This document shows positions 11,967 to 22,902 of a DNA stretch of 64,000 bases, in pieces (within the stretch, counting starts at the first letter, position 1; each line of letters opens with the position of its first letter). Made by a program: the position numbers and the translations under genes. Source of the stretch: Bursaphelenchus xylophilus (taxonomy: Eukaryota; Nematoda; Chromadorea; Rhabditida; Aphelenchoididae); the NCBI GenBank assembly GCA_904066235.2, contig CAJFCV020000004.1, positions 806,001 through 870,000 on the forward strand. The letters are read 5' to 3'. Under the pieces are notes generated by a model. The model saw only the letters and a list, made by a program, of their open reading frames with translations. It had not been told where the DNA came from and searched no databases.

Positions 11967-14900
11967 ATGGAGGTCAACGGCGACTTGTCATCGGTCTTGG
12001 GAAACAAATTGGTCAAGTTGGATGGGATTCAACTGCAACAGTTGAGGTAGGCGATGTTTCTGTGCCTAGCAAGCGAGCATCAGATTAAAAATTGGCTACG
12101 TATTGTACAATTTTTCCTTCTCTACTCTCGCGGCAAAAACTGGGAATTTCATGCAATTCTGCATAACGCGATAATGCGATTGTGAGATAATTGCGTCGTT
12201 CTTCCAGAAACCCATTTCGCATTGTGCACCAAAAAAGCTCTTTCAGTAAATCTTAGCATTTTTGGGCATAAGTGACAATTTATACGAAGAAAAGTTTTCA
12301 TCGTATAAAATGTCGCCTCTGTGCATTTTTTGCACCAGGTCGCGATTCTCATTTTCCGAGCGTACGATATCCCGGTCTGAATAGAATTTGAGGCCGGGGG
12401 ATAAGTTCTCAGGATTTTTTGCGCCTAGTAATGTGTCACGACATAAAGTCCTGACACATTTTGTCGCGGGTGTCGCGCGAGAATAGTGGCAAGTTCGCGC
12501 GAAAGTGCATGTCGCTAGTGCAAAAACGGGGAATTGCCGCGACGGGTCCGAAAGAAAAACAAAATGCACTGTGCAAATGTGTCAGGACTTTATGTCGCGA
12601 CGAGTATGTAGTATGTAGACGCCCTTTTTCAGACGACCGGACGTCACACAAGCAATAGACACCCTCGGCAGACTCTCTGCGGACTGCTTTGGAGCCAGAG
12701 ATGTCTACACCAGCTCGGAAAAGCTCCTTCAAAATCTCGATCAAAGTTTGTACCTCAGCTGGGAATACGATCCGTAAGTTGCGATCAGTCTGTCGCGAAA
12801 ATAATGGCCATTTTATCGCAGCGAAAATCGCATTGCCACCGAGAAAAAATAGTTGTGTCGGGAAAAAAACAAATTGCTTTTCACTTCAGCGACGAGCGAC
12901 ATTGCGCATTATTTTCCCGACAGACTAATAATACGTGAAATTTCCAAAAAAACTGATGGGTTTTTCCAACTTCAAGCTGATTTACAGACGTCTGACAACT
13001 ATATTCTCATGTAAAATTTCTTGCAGAAGCCTCGACAAGAGCTTTATCATTGGCTACATCAAGGTGGGCAAGAAGCACCTGTTCCTCTACGACAAGCTTC
13101 TCGAGGCGTACGAAGGCGACCTCTCCGTTGTGATGGACATGTTCATCCACACAACGAGACAACGACGGGGCCATGGAAAGGCCTTGTTCGAGTTCCTGTT
13201 GACCACGGAGAACTTGCCCGCGCATCTCGTGGCATTGGACAATCCCACCGCCGCGCTGTTGAGTTTCTTCGCCAAAGCCTTTGGGCTGGAGAAGCCCGTG
13301 TGGCAGAACACCAACATTGTCGTGTTTCAGAAGCTGTTCGACTCCATTCAGCGGAATGGTGAGCGTCTTGCTGTTTAACGAATATAGTCAGCTCTGTGGA
13401 GAACGAACCGAAAGCAAACAAAAAATTAACTTCCTTTGGAAGGGTTTTGCTCTATGGAGGTTTATCACTCTGTCGCAAAACAAAAAATTTGAATTTTTAA
13501 ATTCCCGCCGAAGTTTGGCATTCTGTTTCAAGGCGTTTTTAGTGTCTGAAGTTTCAAAAAATATACTGGCTGACAAAAATTTCTTTCCACTTCGTATCTC
13601 GGGAACCGCTGGGCCTAGAACCTCCAAATTCGGCATAGAAACATCCTGAGACAATCTAACACCATACCCAAAAAATCATATTATTTGATGCACTTTCAGT
13701 GCACTTTTTATCCAAAAGGCAAAAAACGGGATGACAAAATTTTCTTTCCACTTTGGAAAAACGTTTGTAAATCATAAGCCAGAGGGCGCTAAGGCATGAT
13801 TGTGGTATCGTTGTGTTCGCAAATGAGTCCTCTCTTGATCCGTGTCACAGTTTTACAATAGTTTTCGTTTGTTCGTCCTTGGGCGTCTGTTCATCGTCGC
13901 CTTGTCCGTTTTCAGCTAAACTCTTGGCCAGAAAAGCTCGCAGAAGGCCCAAGGAGACGAAACTGCCCGTATTAAATCTGGTATTTATGGTTGCAACATT
14001 GTTTACTCCGGCAGTAGAATTAGATTTAATTTAAGCGTGTTGCATAGGAAAATGTGCACTTCCAGGGTTCTCGTTTCCAGAAAATTACGTTATTATGGGA
14101 ACACTGCAGACAATTCAAGTAACTTTTTTTGCTGATATGTTTTCTATGATACTACAGCCTTAAAAAATAGTGACGATTTTAGTCTCTGATGTCGCGTTTA
14201 GGTTTGAGCAGAAGAAAGATTCCGCATGCCCCATGTGCAAAATTTGCAACCCTAAGCTACCCGCGCAAGCAACTTGTCGTGCCAAAAACGTTAAAAGCAG
14301 GACAAAGTCACTGTATTAAGGTAGTCCGGTAGTCAAAAGTTCCAATATGTCAAGCTTAAGTAATGCCAATTCCTCCCCGTCATATAATGCAACAACCTGC
14401 GTTACTAAAGACGACATAGACCAGAGGGGGGTAAGATAAGGTAGTAGATTTCAGCACAGACTGTCGTATAATACCTAAAATGCGCCATATGTCCAGTAAA
14501 CGCATATTATTTGGACTTTTCCATTCTGTACATAAGCGATTTTCTGGTTTCGCGAACCCTGGAAGTGCACATTTTACACTTAAATTGAATCTAATTTTAC
14601 TGCTGGTGTAAACAATGTTGCAAACATAAATAGCAGATTTTTTAACGGCAGTTTCATCTCCTTGGGCCTTCTGCGAGCTTCTCGGCCACGAATTTGGCAG
14701 AAAACGGACAAGGCAACGATGAGCAGACGCCCAAGGGCGAAAAACGAAAGGTCCTGTAAAATTGTGCCACGGATCGAAAGAGGACTTCTTCGCGATCACA
14801 ACGACACCACAATCATGCCATAGCGCCCTCTGGCTTATGATTTACAAGCGGTGGAAAGAAAATTTTGTCATCACGTTTTTGCCGTTTGCATAAAAAGTGC

Positions 14901-15692
14901 ACTGAAAGTGCATCAACTGATATGATTTTTTGGGTGTGATGTTAGATTGCCCCATAATGTTTCTATGCCGAATTTGGAGGTTCTAGGCCCAGCGGTTCCC
15001 GAGATACGAAGTGGAAAGAAATTTTTGTCAGCCAGTATATTTTTTGAAACTTCAGACACTAAAAACGCCTTGAAACAGAATGCCAAACTTCGGCGGGAAT
15101 TTAAAAATTCAAATTTTTTGTTTTGCGACAGAGTGATAAACCTCCATAGAGCAAAACCCTTCCAAAGGAAGTTAATTTTTTGTTTGCTTTCGGTTCGTTC
15201 TCCACAGAGCTGACTATATTCGTTAAACAGCAAGACGCTCACCATTCCGCTGAATGGAGTCGTTTGCGCTTCGAAACAGAATGCCAAGATTTGGCGGGAA
15301 TGCAAAAATTTAAATTTTTTAGTTCTGCAAAACCTCGCAAAGCAATTTGAGTTTGTCGCGCGCGACACAATTCATGTTATCGGCGGCGATACGATACTGG
15401 ATGCGACAGAGTGCTCATTATTTTCTCGACAGACTGATGTGCCCCGTTTTCAGACGAATACACGCCTGAGGGCTGGCGCCGTCCGCAAGCGCCGAGAAAT
15501 CTGTCGGGAAACGGCGACGTCTCTCTTCGCTATTTGGACAGTGCCGCCTCCGGACACCCGTGCAAGAGTCGGCTGAGCCGCGACTCCTCGCTGAGCTCGT
15601 CGATTGACTCGGCCGACGAGACCATGTCTCAGCGTCAGATGCAGGCGCGAAACCGAAAACAACAACTCTTGAGTAGTAAACCGCTGTGGTAG
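11967..15692 (+). CDS. mec-17: Alpha-tubulin N-acetyltransferase (MEC-17/ATAT family), 4 exons
   Basis: Exons 11967-12046, 12633-12773, 13027-13358 and 15454-15692 join in phase to 263 residues, near the roughly 260 of nematode MEC-17. The enzyme transfers acetyl from acetyl-CoA to lysine 40 of alpha-tubulin inside microtubules. The start MEVNGDLSSVLGNKL resembles the family N-terminus. Residues 80-96 (FIIGYIKVGKKHLFLYD), 118-124 (RQRRGHG, the acetyl-CoA loop), 142-147 (VALDNP, with D145 at the place of the human catalytic Asp157) and 165-174 (VWQNTNIVVF) are the GNAT-like core. The cysteine found in many relatives just before the LDF/MDM strand is valine here (V108). The C-terminal exon is Ser/Arg/Gln-rich and ends KPLW. 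Introns 1 and 2 each hold a MITE; intron 3 (2.1 kb) holds a large inverted duplication. The symbol is by family; a paralogue (atat-2 type) is possible. Confidence 0.92.
12427..12607. mobile_element. MITE in acetyltransferase intron 1
   Basis: CGACATAAAGTCCTGACACA near the left end is matched by TGTGTCAGGACTTTATGTCG at the right end. The inverted repeats are about 25-30 bases with a 120-base interior that has no coding capacity. Confidence 0.7.
12785..12927. mobile_element. Mariner-type MITE (TCAGTCTGTCGGG family) in acetyltransferase intron 2
   Basis: The left end TCAGTCTGTCGCGAAAATAA faces CATTATTTTCCCGACAGACT at the right. The interior shares GCGACGAGCGACATTG-like strings with other copies. 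Confidence 0.7.
13339..14095 (+). repeat. Left arm of a large inverted duplication in acetyltransferase intron 3
   Basis: Starting inside exon 3 (the last 20 coding bases, CGACTCCATTCAGCGGAATG), this arm is repeated in reverse complement at about 14527-15262. The outer roughly 290 bases appear identical by eye, including the exon end and its GTGAGC donor. The inner part, from about 13640 inward, is clearly homologous but diverged. Confidence 0.85.
14527..15262 (-). repeat. Right arm of the inverted duplication (carries an exon 3 fragment)
   Basis: This is the reverse complement of 13339-14095. It ends at 15262 with a second, inverted copy of the last coding bases of exon 3. About 430 bases separate the two arms. 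No transposase frame is present. Confidence 0.85.
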
Positions 15693-16004
15693 AGGGGGCT
15701 TGGATTGCTTATTTAATTGTAATTTTTGTCGTAGTCGCTTCGTAGTGGTAGTCAAGCTATTTTATTCCGCCGATAAAACAATTTTAGTGCGTAATTCACA
15801 AGGACTAAAACGAACAATTTTTTCGCACTTTTTGGCAAGCTTTTTAACTAAAACTTTTAAAAAAATTCAATTTTTCAGTTATACTTTATTGCCGATAAAC
15901 TCGAATTTCTTTGGTCCTATATACGATTGCAATGCATTAATAACAGCTATTTGAACGTCCCAATCCGAGCCCAAAACCAGTGTTCAGTGGAATGCCAACT
16001 CCGA
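15693..16004. other. Short intergenic gap between convergent genes
   Basis: The acetyltransferase stop (15690-15692) and the stop of the minus-strand Gly-rich gene (16005) face each other across 312 AT-rich bases. I see no other feature. Confidence 0.5.
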
Positions 16005-17281
16005 TTAGCCACGGCTCCAGCCATATTGGCCTGCAAATTGGCCTCCGTACTGTCCTTGTCCTCCGTATTGGCCGTATGGGCCTCCTCCGAAACCGCTGCG
16101 GCTGGCTTGAAAGTTGGAGTTGTAATTGGCGTTCACCGGGCCTGGAAACGTCATTTTGAAATTGTCTTTAACGAAATTTTTTTTTTGAAAAAATTATAAG
16201 GATTGTAAAATACGCGAATCCAGAGCCGTTTTTTGAAGTATCTCTGTGAACTTCACGGCGAAAAAATCGATTTTTGGCAAACCAGATGTTAGAAATAAGA
16301 CAAAATTTTTTTCTAAACAAGACAAGCTCGTTATAAAAATGTCAAATTTTTACCAACTTTCGGACTCCAAGAGGAAGATAAGCCTAGTCGAGCGACAAAT
16401 CTGAAACCCATTGCTTGGACCTCTCCATGGGCCATCCCGCTCTCATAAACTCCCCAATTTTCTCTGGTCTCTCATCAGACTCCTGTCACGATTCCGTGAA
16501 GAATTCCCAGAAATTAGCATAAACCGACGAATATTTTGATATAAATATTATATAATGGACCGATCGCTTTTCGGTCACTCGTTTTGGAAATAAACCAAGT
16601 ATTGTAATTTGTTGGAAGTCCCCTTGATACAGTCCGGTGGTGGTCCAAGCTCATTGGAATCAATTTGCGTGAGTTCGCAGATTTTCAGCTAGAATTCTCT
16701 AGTTGTGGTCTCCAGGTTATTAGGGGTAGTTGATACTAGGAGTAGAGGGCAAGTTAGGGTCCTCATTAGACCTCGACGTTTATTTAGCTTAGTCTTGACA
16801 CTCCATCACCCACGATGATCTTACTGGCGCCAAAACCCGCCTCAAGCTCTGACCCAGCTGCCTATGCATACATATAAGAGCGCCTTTCTAACTATACGGC
16901 GGATAGTTGGGATCTCAACCAATTTCCCAAGAAATCTGCATAAACCCAGAACTATAAATACCACCGTTCGACCCTAAAATCTCTAATTCATTGTCTGCCG
17001 CCCGCTCAGTTGGGTGGTGTTATCTGTGTTGTGTCTTCAATAAACTCTATCTATTCTAATTTGTGTCTATTCCTTCGGTGGTCAACTGTCCTCCCCCCCC
17101 CTTCAAGAGCGTGCAAGACGTTATAAAAACACATGCACCTACCTTGGACTTCAAAACTCCGTTGTCTGGAAAATTGGCCGCCTCCGAAGCCGCCTCTGGA
17201 GTCATAATTCACTCCAATTTGGGCCGAGACCAACGAAAGCGCCAAAATTGCCAGAAAAACAAGACATGTCGAGAAATTCAT
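16005..17281 (-). CDS. Small secreted Gly/Tyr/Gln-rich protein, 2 exons
   Basis: Exon 1 is 17281-17143 and exon 2 is 16141-16005, joined in phase 1 to 91 residues. Residues 1-20 (MNFSTCLVFLAILALSLVSA) are a signal peptide, with QIG as the likely mature start. The rest is low complexity: DSRGGFGGGQF, then FGGGPYGQYGG, QGQYGGQFAGQYG, ending WSRG. The intron falls in VQG|P, exactly as in the gene at 29777-30724, so the two are paralogues. A TATAAAA-like box lies at about 17341-17347. Such proteins could be cuticle or pharyngeal-lining components or antimicrobial peptides of the NLP/CNC kind; the sequence does not decide. The intron (about 1 kb) contains LTR-like relics. Confidence 0.85.
16487..17075 (+). 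mobile_element. Two LTR-like relics in tandem, in the intron of the Gly-rich gene
   Basis: Two successive blocks have the same order of signals: TATAAATA (about 16551 and 16955), then AATAAA (about 16590 and 17038), then a TCCGGTGGTGGTC/TTCGGTGGTC tail that looks like the LTR/primer-site junction. They are diverged from each other. No coding sequence remains. Confidence 0.4.
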
Positions 17282-17803
17282 TGTTTGCGAACGCTAATAC
17301 AAAGTCCAGTTGACAACAAAACTCCGACCTTTACAACGGCTTTTATACCGTGCGTTTAACGGTCACTCAAGGTCGTTTGTTTAGCGAAGAAACTTGTTGG
17401 GGCGTTGAGCGTTGAAAAGATAAACAAATCATTCGAATTCAACGAATTGAACGGATTTATCACGTCGAAGAAGATGAAGACAACCGGCGGAAAAATGATG
17501 ACATAAAAGTTAATTTTAGACCAGTTACTTGTTGAATAGTAAGTTGAAACATTGAGGAGTTAATGAGAAATTCGACGAATAATGATTACTCTCCTCGTCA
17601 AATGTGGAAAATCAGTCGACAGTTGCAAGTGGGGGGTAAAACAGCGAGCTTTCGAAATTTATTTGTATGGGTTGCATGGTAAAAAGAAGTGTGATTTCGG
17701 TGCAAGTTGTTTTTTTTGCTTTGAAAATTGTTTTCTCGGAAAATAGCCGTGGAAGAGCTCGAAGAGCGACCTTCAGATTTTGCCGAAACCTGACCCAAAT
17801 TTA

Positions 17804-18236
17804 CAGGTAGTACTCCAAGTGCGACGCTCAGATTTTATTCAAATTTTTCACACATGTCGGGCGTAGGTGACATATCAATTTCCGAAAATTTTGTCTCCCG
17901 CTTTACAGGGGCAGATGAGATATTGAACAATCTTTAGAGAGTACGCGAAACGCGGAGAGTCGGAGAGAAAAACACATTTAAGCCATATCTTTGCCAGTTT
18001 TCTGCAAAAAAATGCTTTTTTGTGGAAACGTTGACCTCTACAGTAGAAAACGGTGAGAAACTTTTCATTCCAAAATTCCCTAAAAATGGCGCATTTTGCC
18101 GGTTTTTGGTCTAAAAATCTCGGTCTTTTCTGCAAAGCGCGGGCTAGGAGTGATGTATATATCCTAGAAAAAATCAGTCTAAATCTGTGCCAAGCTTTGT
18201 CAAGATTTGAGCATCGTACTTGATATACTTCCCCTG
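17804..18236. mobile_element. MITE with TIR CAGG...CCAAGTGCGACGCTCAG, PIF/Harbinger-like
   Basis: The left end CAGGTAGTACTCCAAGTGCG, then ACGCTCAGATTT, is matched in reverse near 18195-18236 (GAGCATCGTACTTG ... TTCCCCTG). The flanks are TTA and TGA. The interior carries a pattern seen throughout the window: ATTGAACAATCTTTAGAGAG, then TACGCG, CGGAGAGTCGGAGAG and a stretch near TGGCCATATC. A better-preserved copy with matching 3-base flanks is at 40506-40938. Confidence 0.6.
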
Positions 18237-18693
18237 TGAAAAAGATATAAAAATTTTTAGCCCAAATAGCGGTGAAAATTCGACGAGTTTTTTGCGAGTC
18301 TCTGCACGAAAAGTTTCAGCTCTGTTTTAGCCGAGGAGACTTTCCTGAAAAAACGAATTTTTCCGCGCAAAATTAGCAAAGATACGGCCAAAAAAAGGGT
18401 TTTTATCTCTTACCACAGTAGATATAAGATACTAGACTACCTTGAAGTGAAAAAACAAAGCCCCGCAAAGTTTGTTGTCAAAAAATAGGCATACGGTGGC
18501 CCTTTTTCTCCAAAGAAAACAGCCCAATGAACGGGGAGAAGGGGTGAATTGTAACGCTAAAACAGTTAAAGTCTCCTTTAACGTGAAAAATCTCATCTTG
18601 TTTTCCAAAAAATTTATTTTACAATAAGAAAACAACTAATCTAACGAGAACAATATGGAGATCCAAATAAAAATCCGTTCATGGCTTCACTCA
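18237..18693. other. Intergenic, downstream flank of the Gly/Tyr-rich gene
   Basis: This continues with fragments related to the previous MITE (for example AAAGATACGGCCAAAAAAAG). A TTTATT near 18614 is AATAAA on the minus strand and may be the polyadenylation signal of the gene at 18694-19077. Confidence 0.4.
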
Positions 18694-19077
18694 CTACTTC
18701 TTGCCCCATCTATGATGATGGCCCCATCCACGTCCGCCAAAGCCGCCGCCATATAATCCGAAAGCGGCGCCGAATCCGCCATAGCCGTAGCCGCCGCCAT
18801 AGCCGCCGCCGTAACCGCCGCCATAGTAGGGGTAGCTGTAGCCGGAGCTGTAGTAGGGATAGCTGTAGCCGCCGTAGTACGGGTAGCTGTAGCCCGAACT
18901 GTAGTACGGATATCCACCGTAGCCGCCGCCATACCCTCCGCCATAGCCACCGCCGTAGCCGCCGCCCACGAAACCTCCGCCAATCAGGAATCCGCCGCCA
19001 CCGAAGCCGCCAAACCTATGGCAAGTCGCCAATTGCGCCACAAGCAGCAATAAAATCAATGTTACAGTAATCCGCAT
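18694..19077 (-). CDS. Secreted Gly/Tyr-rich protein (GGGYGGGYGG / PYYSSGYSY repeats)
   Basis: A single exon of 127 residues. I take the ATG at 19077 (MRITVTLILLLLVAQLATC, a signal peptide) rather than upstream codons in the same frame, which would place a charged stretch before the hydrophobic core. The mature part is HRFGGFGGGGFLIGGG, then four or more YGGG units, alternating PYYSSGYSY and PYYGGYSY units, more GGGYGGGYG, and a basic end (RGWGHHHRWGKK). A TATATAA-like box lies at about 19200-19206. Gly/Tyr-rich secreted proteins with WGK-type ends recall nematode NLP/CNC antimicrobial peptides and also structural cuticle proteins; neither role is shown here. Confidence 0.85.
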   Translation of the reverse strand: MRITVTLILLLLVAQLATCHRFGGFGGGGFLIGGGFVGGGYGGGYGGGYGGGYGGYPYYSSGYSYPYYGGYSYPYYSSGYSYPYYGGGYGGGYGGGYGYGGFGAAFGLYGGGFGGRGWGHHHRWGKK

Positions 19078-20434
19078 GATTCGAGTCGAAGACACAGTAA
19101 TCTCGGAAGCTTCAGAGAGCCTCACAGAAGCTTTACACAAGTTTTCCAACAGTAACTGACTGAACAGTCGAGTATTCATCAAAACTTGAGGGCCCACCTT
19201 ATATATCCGATAATTACAGCAAATTGTCCCAAATTACTGTCGAATCGCGCCGTTCCCCCAACTCCCCGCAACGCCAACCCCCGACGCCACCTTTAATGGT
19301 CAATTTGGCGAAAGTTTCAACTTTGTTACTACTTTGTTTCTGCCGCCACAACTCTTGGTAACTTTCGGGGGGCGCAACGCTACAATACACGTCGAAAGTG
19401 CGAAAAAAGAGTATTTTGGGAACGGCCGGTTGGCGGAACACTGGTTGCTTAGTAAGTCATAGGATCCACAGTCTTCGCCAAAGTTGAACCTTTCCACGGA
19501 ATCAGCGGCTGGTTAAGATACAGTATTCACAAAAATCACAAGGTCGTTAAAGTTTTTCTAGCGGACGGTATTTTATTTTTTTTTTGATCGTTCAGGCATG
19601 CCAAAAGGTAGCTCACGTCAAAACAATTCTTTCAGAAAATTGAAAAAACAAGGAATCTCGGATCATTGATAAAAGAAAAGCGAAGTGCCACTGAATTATC
19701 GAGCCTGAAAAATTGTTTTCCTCTTCGAAAAAACATTTTTCTCGAAATTCTCTGGGAAAGTTTTCTTTTGTGACTCGATAATTCAGCGACATTTCGTCAA
19801 AAATCAATGATCCGAGGTTCTTTGTTTTTTCACTTTTATTTTGACGTGTAGCTGCGATGGTTTGCAGCTCAATTTTTGTTGATTTGAATATCCAAAATTT
19901 GAATTCCCGCCATTTTGGCATTCCGTTTTAGTCATCATATCGGGTCGACTTTGGCCGAAATGAAGCTGACTGAACTGTATATGTTCTAGGACTAATACTC
20001 GACACAATTTTTGTGTTGGATCTTTATTTCAATTTTAATTCCCGCCATTTTGGCATTGTGTTCTATTCGCTGTTATCGAGTCATTTTTGGCTGAAATTAA
20101 GTGCTGACTGAACTGTATATGTATTAAATGCAATATTAGACACAATTTTTGCGTTGAATGTTTATTTTAATCATGTTTTTTTTTGATTGTCTGAACCCCC
20201 GTTTCCCGAATTTAGTTGTGCGCTAGAGACTAGAATTTGTTTGGGTTGTATTTTGTGCTGCGTAGTTTATGCAGACGCCAGCAACGTTTCACAAGGTTTG
20301 AATTTTTGAAAAGGAAACATTGTCAGAACCCAAAAACATTTTTTTTTTTGTAATATAGCACGAAATTATAGAACCAAAAAATCGGTCTTTCGTCGGTGCG
20401 CGACTTCGACTAGGCTAGACATCTTTTAACAAAG
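19078..20434. other. Intergenic, 1.36 kb, repeat remnants only
   Basis: The promoter side of the gene at 18694-19077 is included. Two copies of AATTCCCGCCATTTTGGCAT lie at about 19902 and 20038, each followed some 60-70 bases later by TGACTGAACTGTATATGT, so this is a pair of related units about 135 bases apart. I see no coding sequence. Confidence 0.5.
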
Positions 20435-20875
20435 CCTTCAAAAATGTGGCAAAATGCCTCCCTCTCCAAATGAAAAAATTTCGTTTTTAAGAGCGCGCTT
20501 TTTTCTCGCGAAAAGAGCGGGACACGTCAATCCAGCGCATTTCCTGAACCATTTCGAAACTTCGTATCGTTTTCATTGGTTTAAAAGAGAGACGAAATGT
20601 CGCGAAATTATCGGCACTTTTTCTCGCCCGAAATAATTGTTTTTTCTCGAAAAGGAAGAAGAAAGATAAGCAAATGCGTTTTATCGGGTACTGAAATTTC
20701 GTTTTGAACGAATCACCAAAAAGGGGCGGGAAATTTTTTCTTCTATTTTGGATTGACGTGCGGGAGCGCTTTTTAAATATGAGTTTTTTCACTTGGAGAG
20801 GGGGGTACTTCGCCACATTTTTTGATACTTCCGGGATGCAAAATGGTACGTTTTTTGCCACTGGATCAAGTCCCC
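20435..20875. mobile_element. Larger copy of the CCAGTGGCA MITE family
   Basis: ATGTGGCAAAATGCCTCCCT at the left is matched by GGAGAGGGGGGTACTTCGCC and GCCACTGGATCAAG at the right. The interior (about 20510-20760) is longer than in the 240-base copies and has its own inverted strings (TCGCGAAAAGAGCG; TCTCGAAAAGG), so it may hold an insertion. Confidence 0.55.
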
Positions 20876-21317
20876 CCACTGCAATAGTATGATTCGTAAT
20901 ACAGAGTTCACTATATTCACTAGAAATTCAATTCTTCCGAATTCACTGAACATTTTGTATTTTCTAGTCCCATCATATCTTACACCTTTTTTATGTAATA
21001 CCCTCATTTTTTTCAAGTATAACACAACTTGCCGAACATGAGCTCCTTGAAGAGTCGCGTCCGCAGAAGGCTCGGAACACAAACTGAAAACGGTCTTGTT
21101 TTTAACTGATTAGTCATCAACGCTTTTTCCAGACACCCTCTGTGTTCGCGCAATTTGCCAAACACCATGGCAAAGGTTTACCCCAATGTCTTACAACGCT
21201 CCTTGCAATTAGGTTTGCTTAGCGAATGTGAATGTGTCGATTGTAAAAGGTCAGGATCTTTATTTTTGTAAAATTTTTTCCCGTTTGATCAATTGTGTTA
21301 TTCAGTTAACAGAGAGA

Positions 21318-21600
21318 GGACACCAAGTGCGACGCTCAGATTACTTCAAATTCTGCACACATCCCACGCGTGGGTGACATATCATTGCCGAAAATTTTGT
21401 CTCCCGCTTTACAGGGGCAGATGAGGTATTGAACGATCATTGCGGCCGGGAGAACACGCAAGAAGCGGAGGCGGAGAGGAATACATTTTATTAAAAAATA
21501 CATTTTTACTTTATGCTTCAAAATTGACTTCCATGGAGCGTAATGATTCCACAAAAACTAAATTTTTTCCGCACGAAACTTGCAAGGTTATGGCCAAAAA
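21318..21600. repeat. Partial copy of the AAGTGCGACGCTCAG MITE family
   Basis: GACACCAAGTGCGACGCTCA, then TGCACACATCCCACGC, and TCCCGCTTTACAGGGGCAGA match 17804-18236 in the same order. The right end is missing. Confidence 0.55.
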
Positions 21601-21901
21601 GGGGGTCGAGAATATTCGGGTGGTGCGCACTCGGGTGGTGAAAATTCGGGTGATGGATATTTGGGGAGGGTGAATATTCGGGTGATGAAGAAAATATTGT
21701 TTTGGTGGTTGCTAAATATGATGTAATATTGTAAAAGTTTTTAATTTGAAATTTTTTGCATTTTTATTCGTTTTTAGGGTTTTCGAGCATAAGGAATCCA
21801 AAAAATGAGGTCCGTTTCGCTGGAATATCAATGCCAACACTATTATTACCGTGATAATTGTTCGGAACACTGAAAATCTCTGTAAAATTTTTGGAATAAT
21901 T

Positions 21902-22729
21902 CTAATTTTTCATTTTTTTTAGGCGGATGTTCTGGACAATACCACCGAGGAAGATGAGTGGATCTGGGTTGTAGACTTGGAGCACCTTCTTGAACCTTTC
22001 ATTGGGAGTGTAGTAGACATTCCGCCGGATGAATGGCGGGACATCTCCAGCTAACGCGTGTGCAATGTCCAGATTGGCAATGCCTTCTTCCTCCTTCAGG
22101 GCTTTGATCAGGACTTCTATGGTTGGGTGCTTCTCTCGGATAGTTTGTTGAATGGCCCGATGCCACGCCTCGACATGGTTGTTTGTCCTGGACAAATCAA
22201 CTATAGTATATTCATAACAATTCCAAAATGCTATTTCAAACAAAGGGACTTGCCGAGAATCTCCTGGAAGGAGGCCTGGCAGGCCAATCCACGTTCTTTC
22301 CATGTAGTCTTTCATCGGTATCAACAATCTTGTTGCATCGCTGCTAAGCAGATCGCGAAATTTGATCATCAACTGTTCAAAGTAATATTCGACATGTTCT
22401 GGCTTTGCAAATGGGAGGGCCATGAGATGGCGGATAAATCTGGCGAAAACTCGGTTGTCTTTGTAGTCTCGTTTGGCGTACTCGTTGACATTCCTCCTCA
22501 GACATTGCCAAAAGTGAAAATGACATCCGTACGCGGCCACTTGTCTACCATATACATCCTGGATTGCTTGCTTGGAGGCCATCTCAAAGTCCATGATTAC
22601 TCTTTAAGGTGCTGTAGGCATTTTCAGGGCTTCTAGAACCCGTCTGTACGAGCTTCTGTTCTTCCGGCGCATAAGGACGTACACCAACGTCACCATCCTA
22701 TTAGCGTAATAGCCATGGATGTCAAATAA
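21902..22729 (-). pseudogene. Mutator-like (MULE) transposase fragment with an in-frame stop
   Basis: On the minus strand an exon begins after TTTCCAG at 22729 (LFDIHGYYANRMVTLVYVL, then SYRRVLEALKMPTAP). It meets TAA at 22604-22606 and continues in the same frame (RVIMDFEMASKQAI, then YGCHFHFWQCLRRNV) to a stop at 21902. The order LVYVLM, SYRRVLEAL, MDFE, C-FHFWQ-R is the catalytic core of MULE transposases, with the aspartate/glutamate of MDFE in place. The N-terminal zinc-binding part is absent. The later part (NNHVEAWHRAIQQTI) also fits the family. A single nonsense change separates two well-kept halves, so inactivation may be recent. I did not find terminal inverted repeats. Confidence 0.8.
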
Positions 22730-22902
22730 CTGGAAATTCGTATAACAATTAAGCCCATTTTTACTTTTCGTTGCGCGAGCTGCGCCCTAGTTTTTATCCA
22801 GGACGGCAAAATTGTAGAACTTTAAAAAAACTAACTATACTGCCTTACTAAGCGTTGGAATACTAAGCGATTAAAATATTACAAATGACGATTCATAACT
22901 TT

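Noticed and set aside
13021..13362. 113-codon frame overlapping acetyltransferase exon 3
   Set aside because: It is a different frame of the same exon; the chosen frame matches the ATAT core and splices in phase.
14380..14799. 139-codon minus-strand frame in acetyltransferase intron 3
   Set aside because: It falls across the diverged inner arm of the inverted duplication; the matching arm does not preserve the frame.
18681..19070. Arg/Ser/His-rich plus-strand frame
   Set aside because: It is an antisense shadow of the Gly/Tyr-rich gene, produced by GGN codons read in reverse.
22058..22636. 192-codon plus-strand frame
   Set aside because: It overlaps the MULE transposase in antisense; only the minus strand has recognisable motifs.
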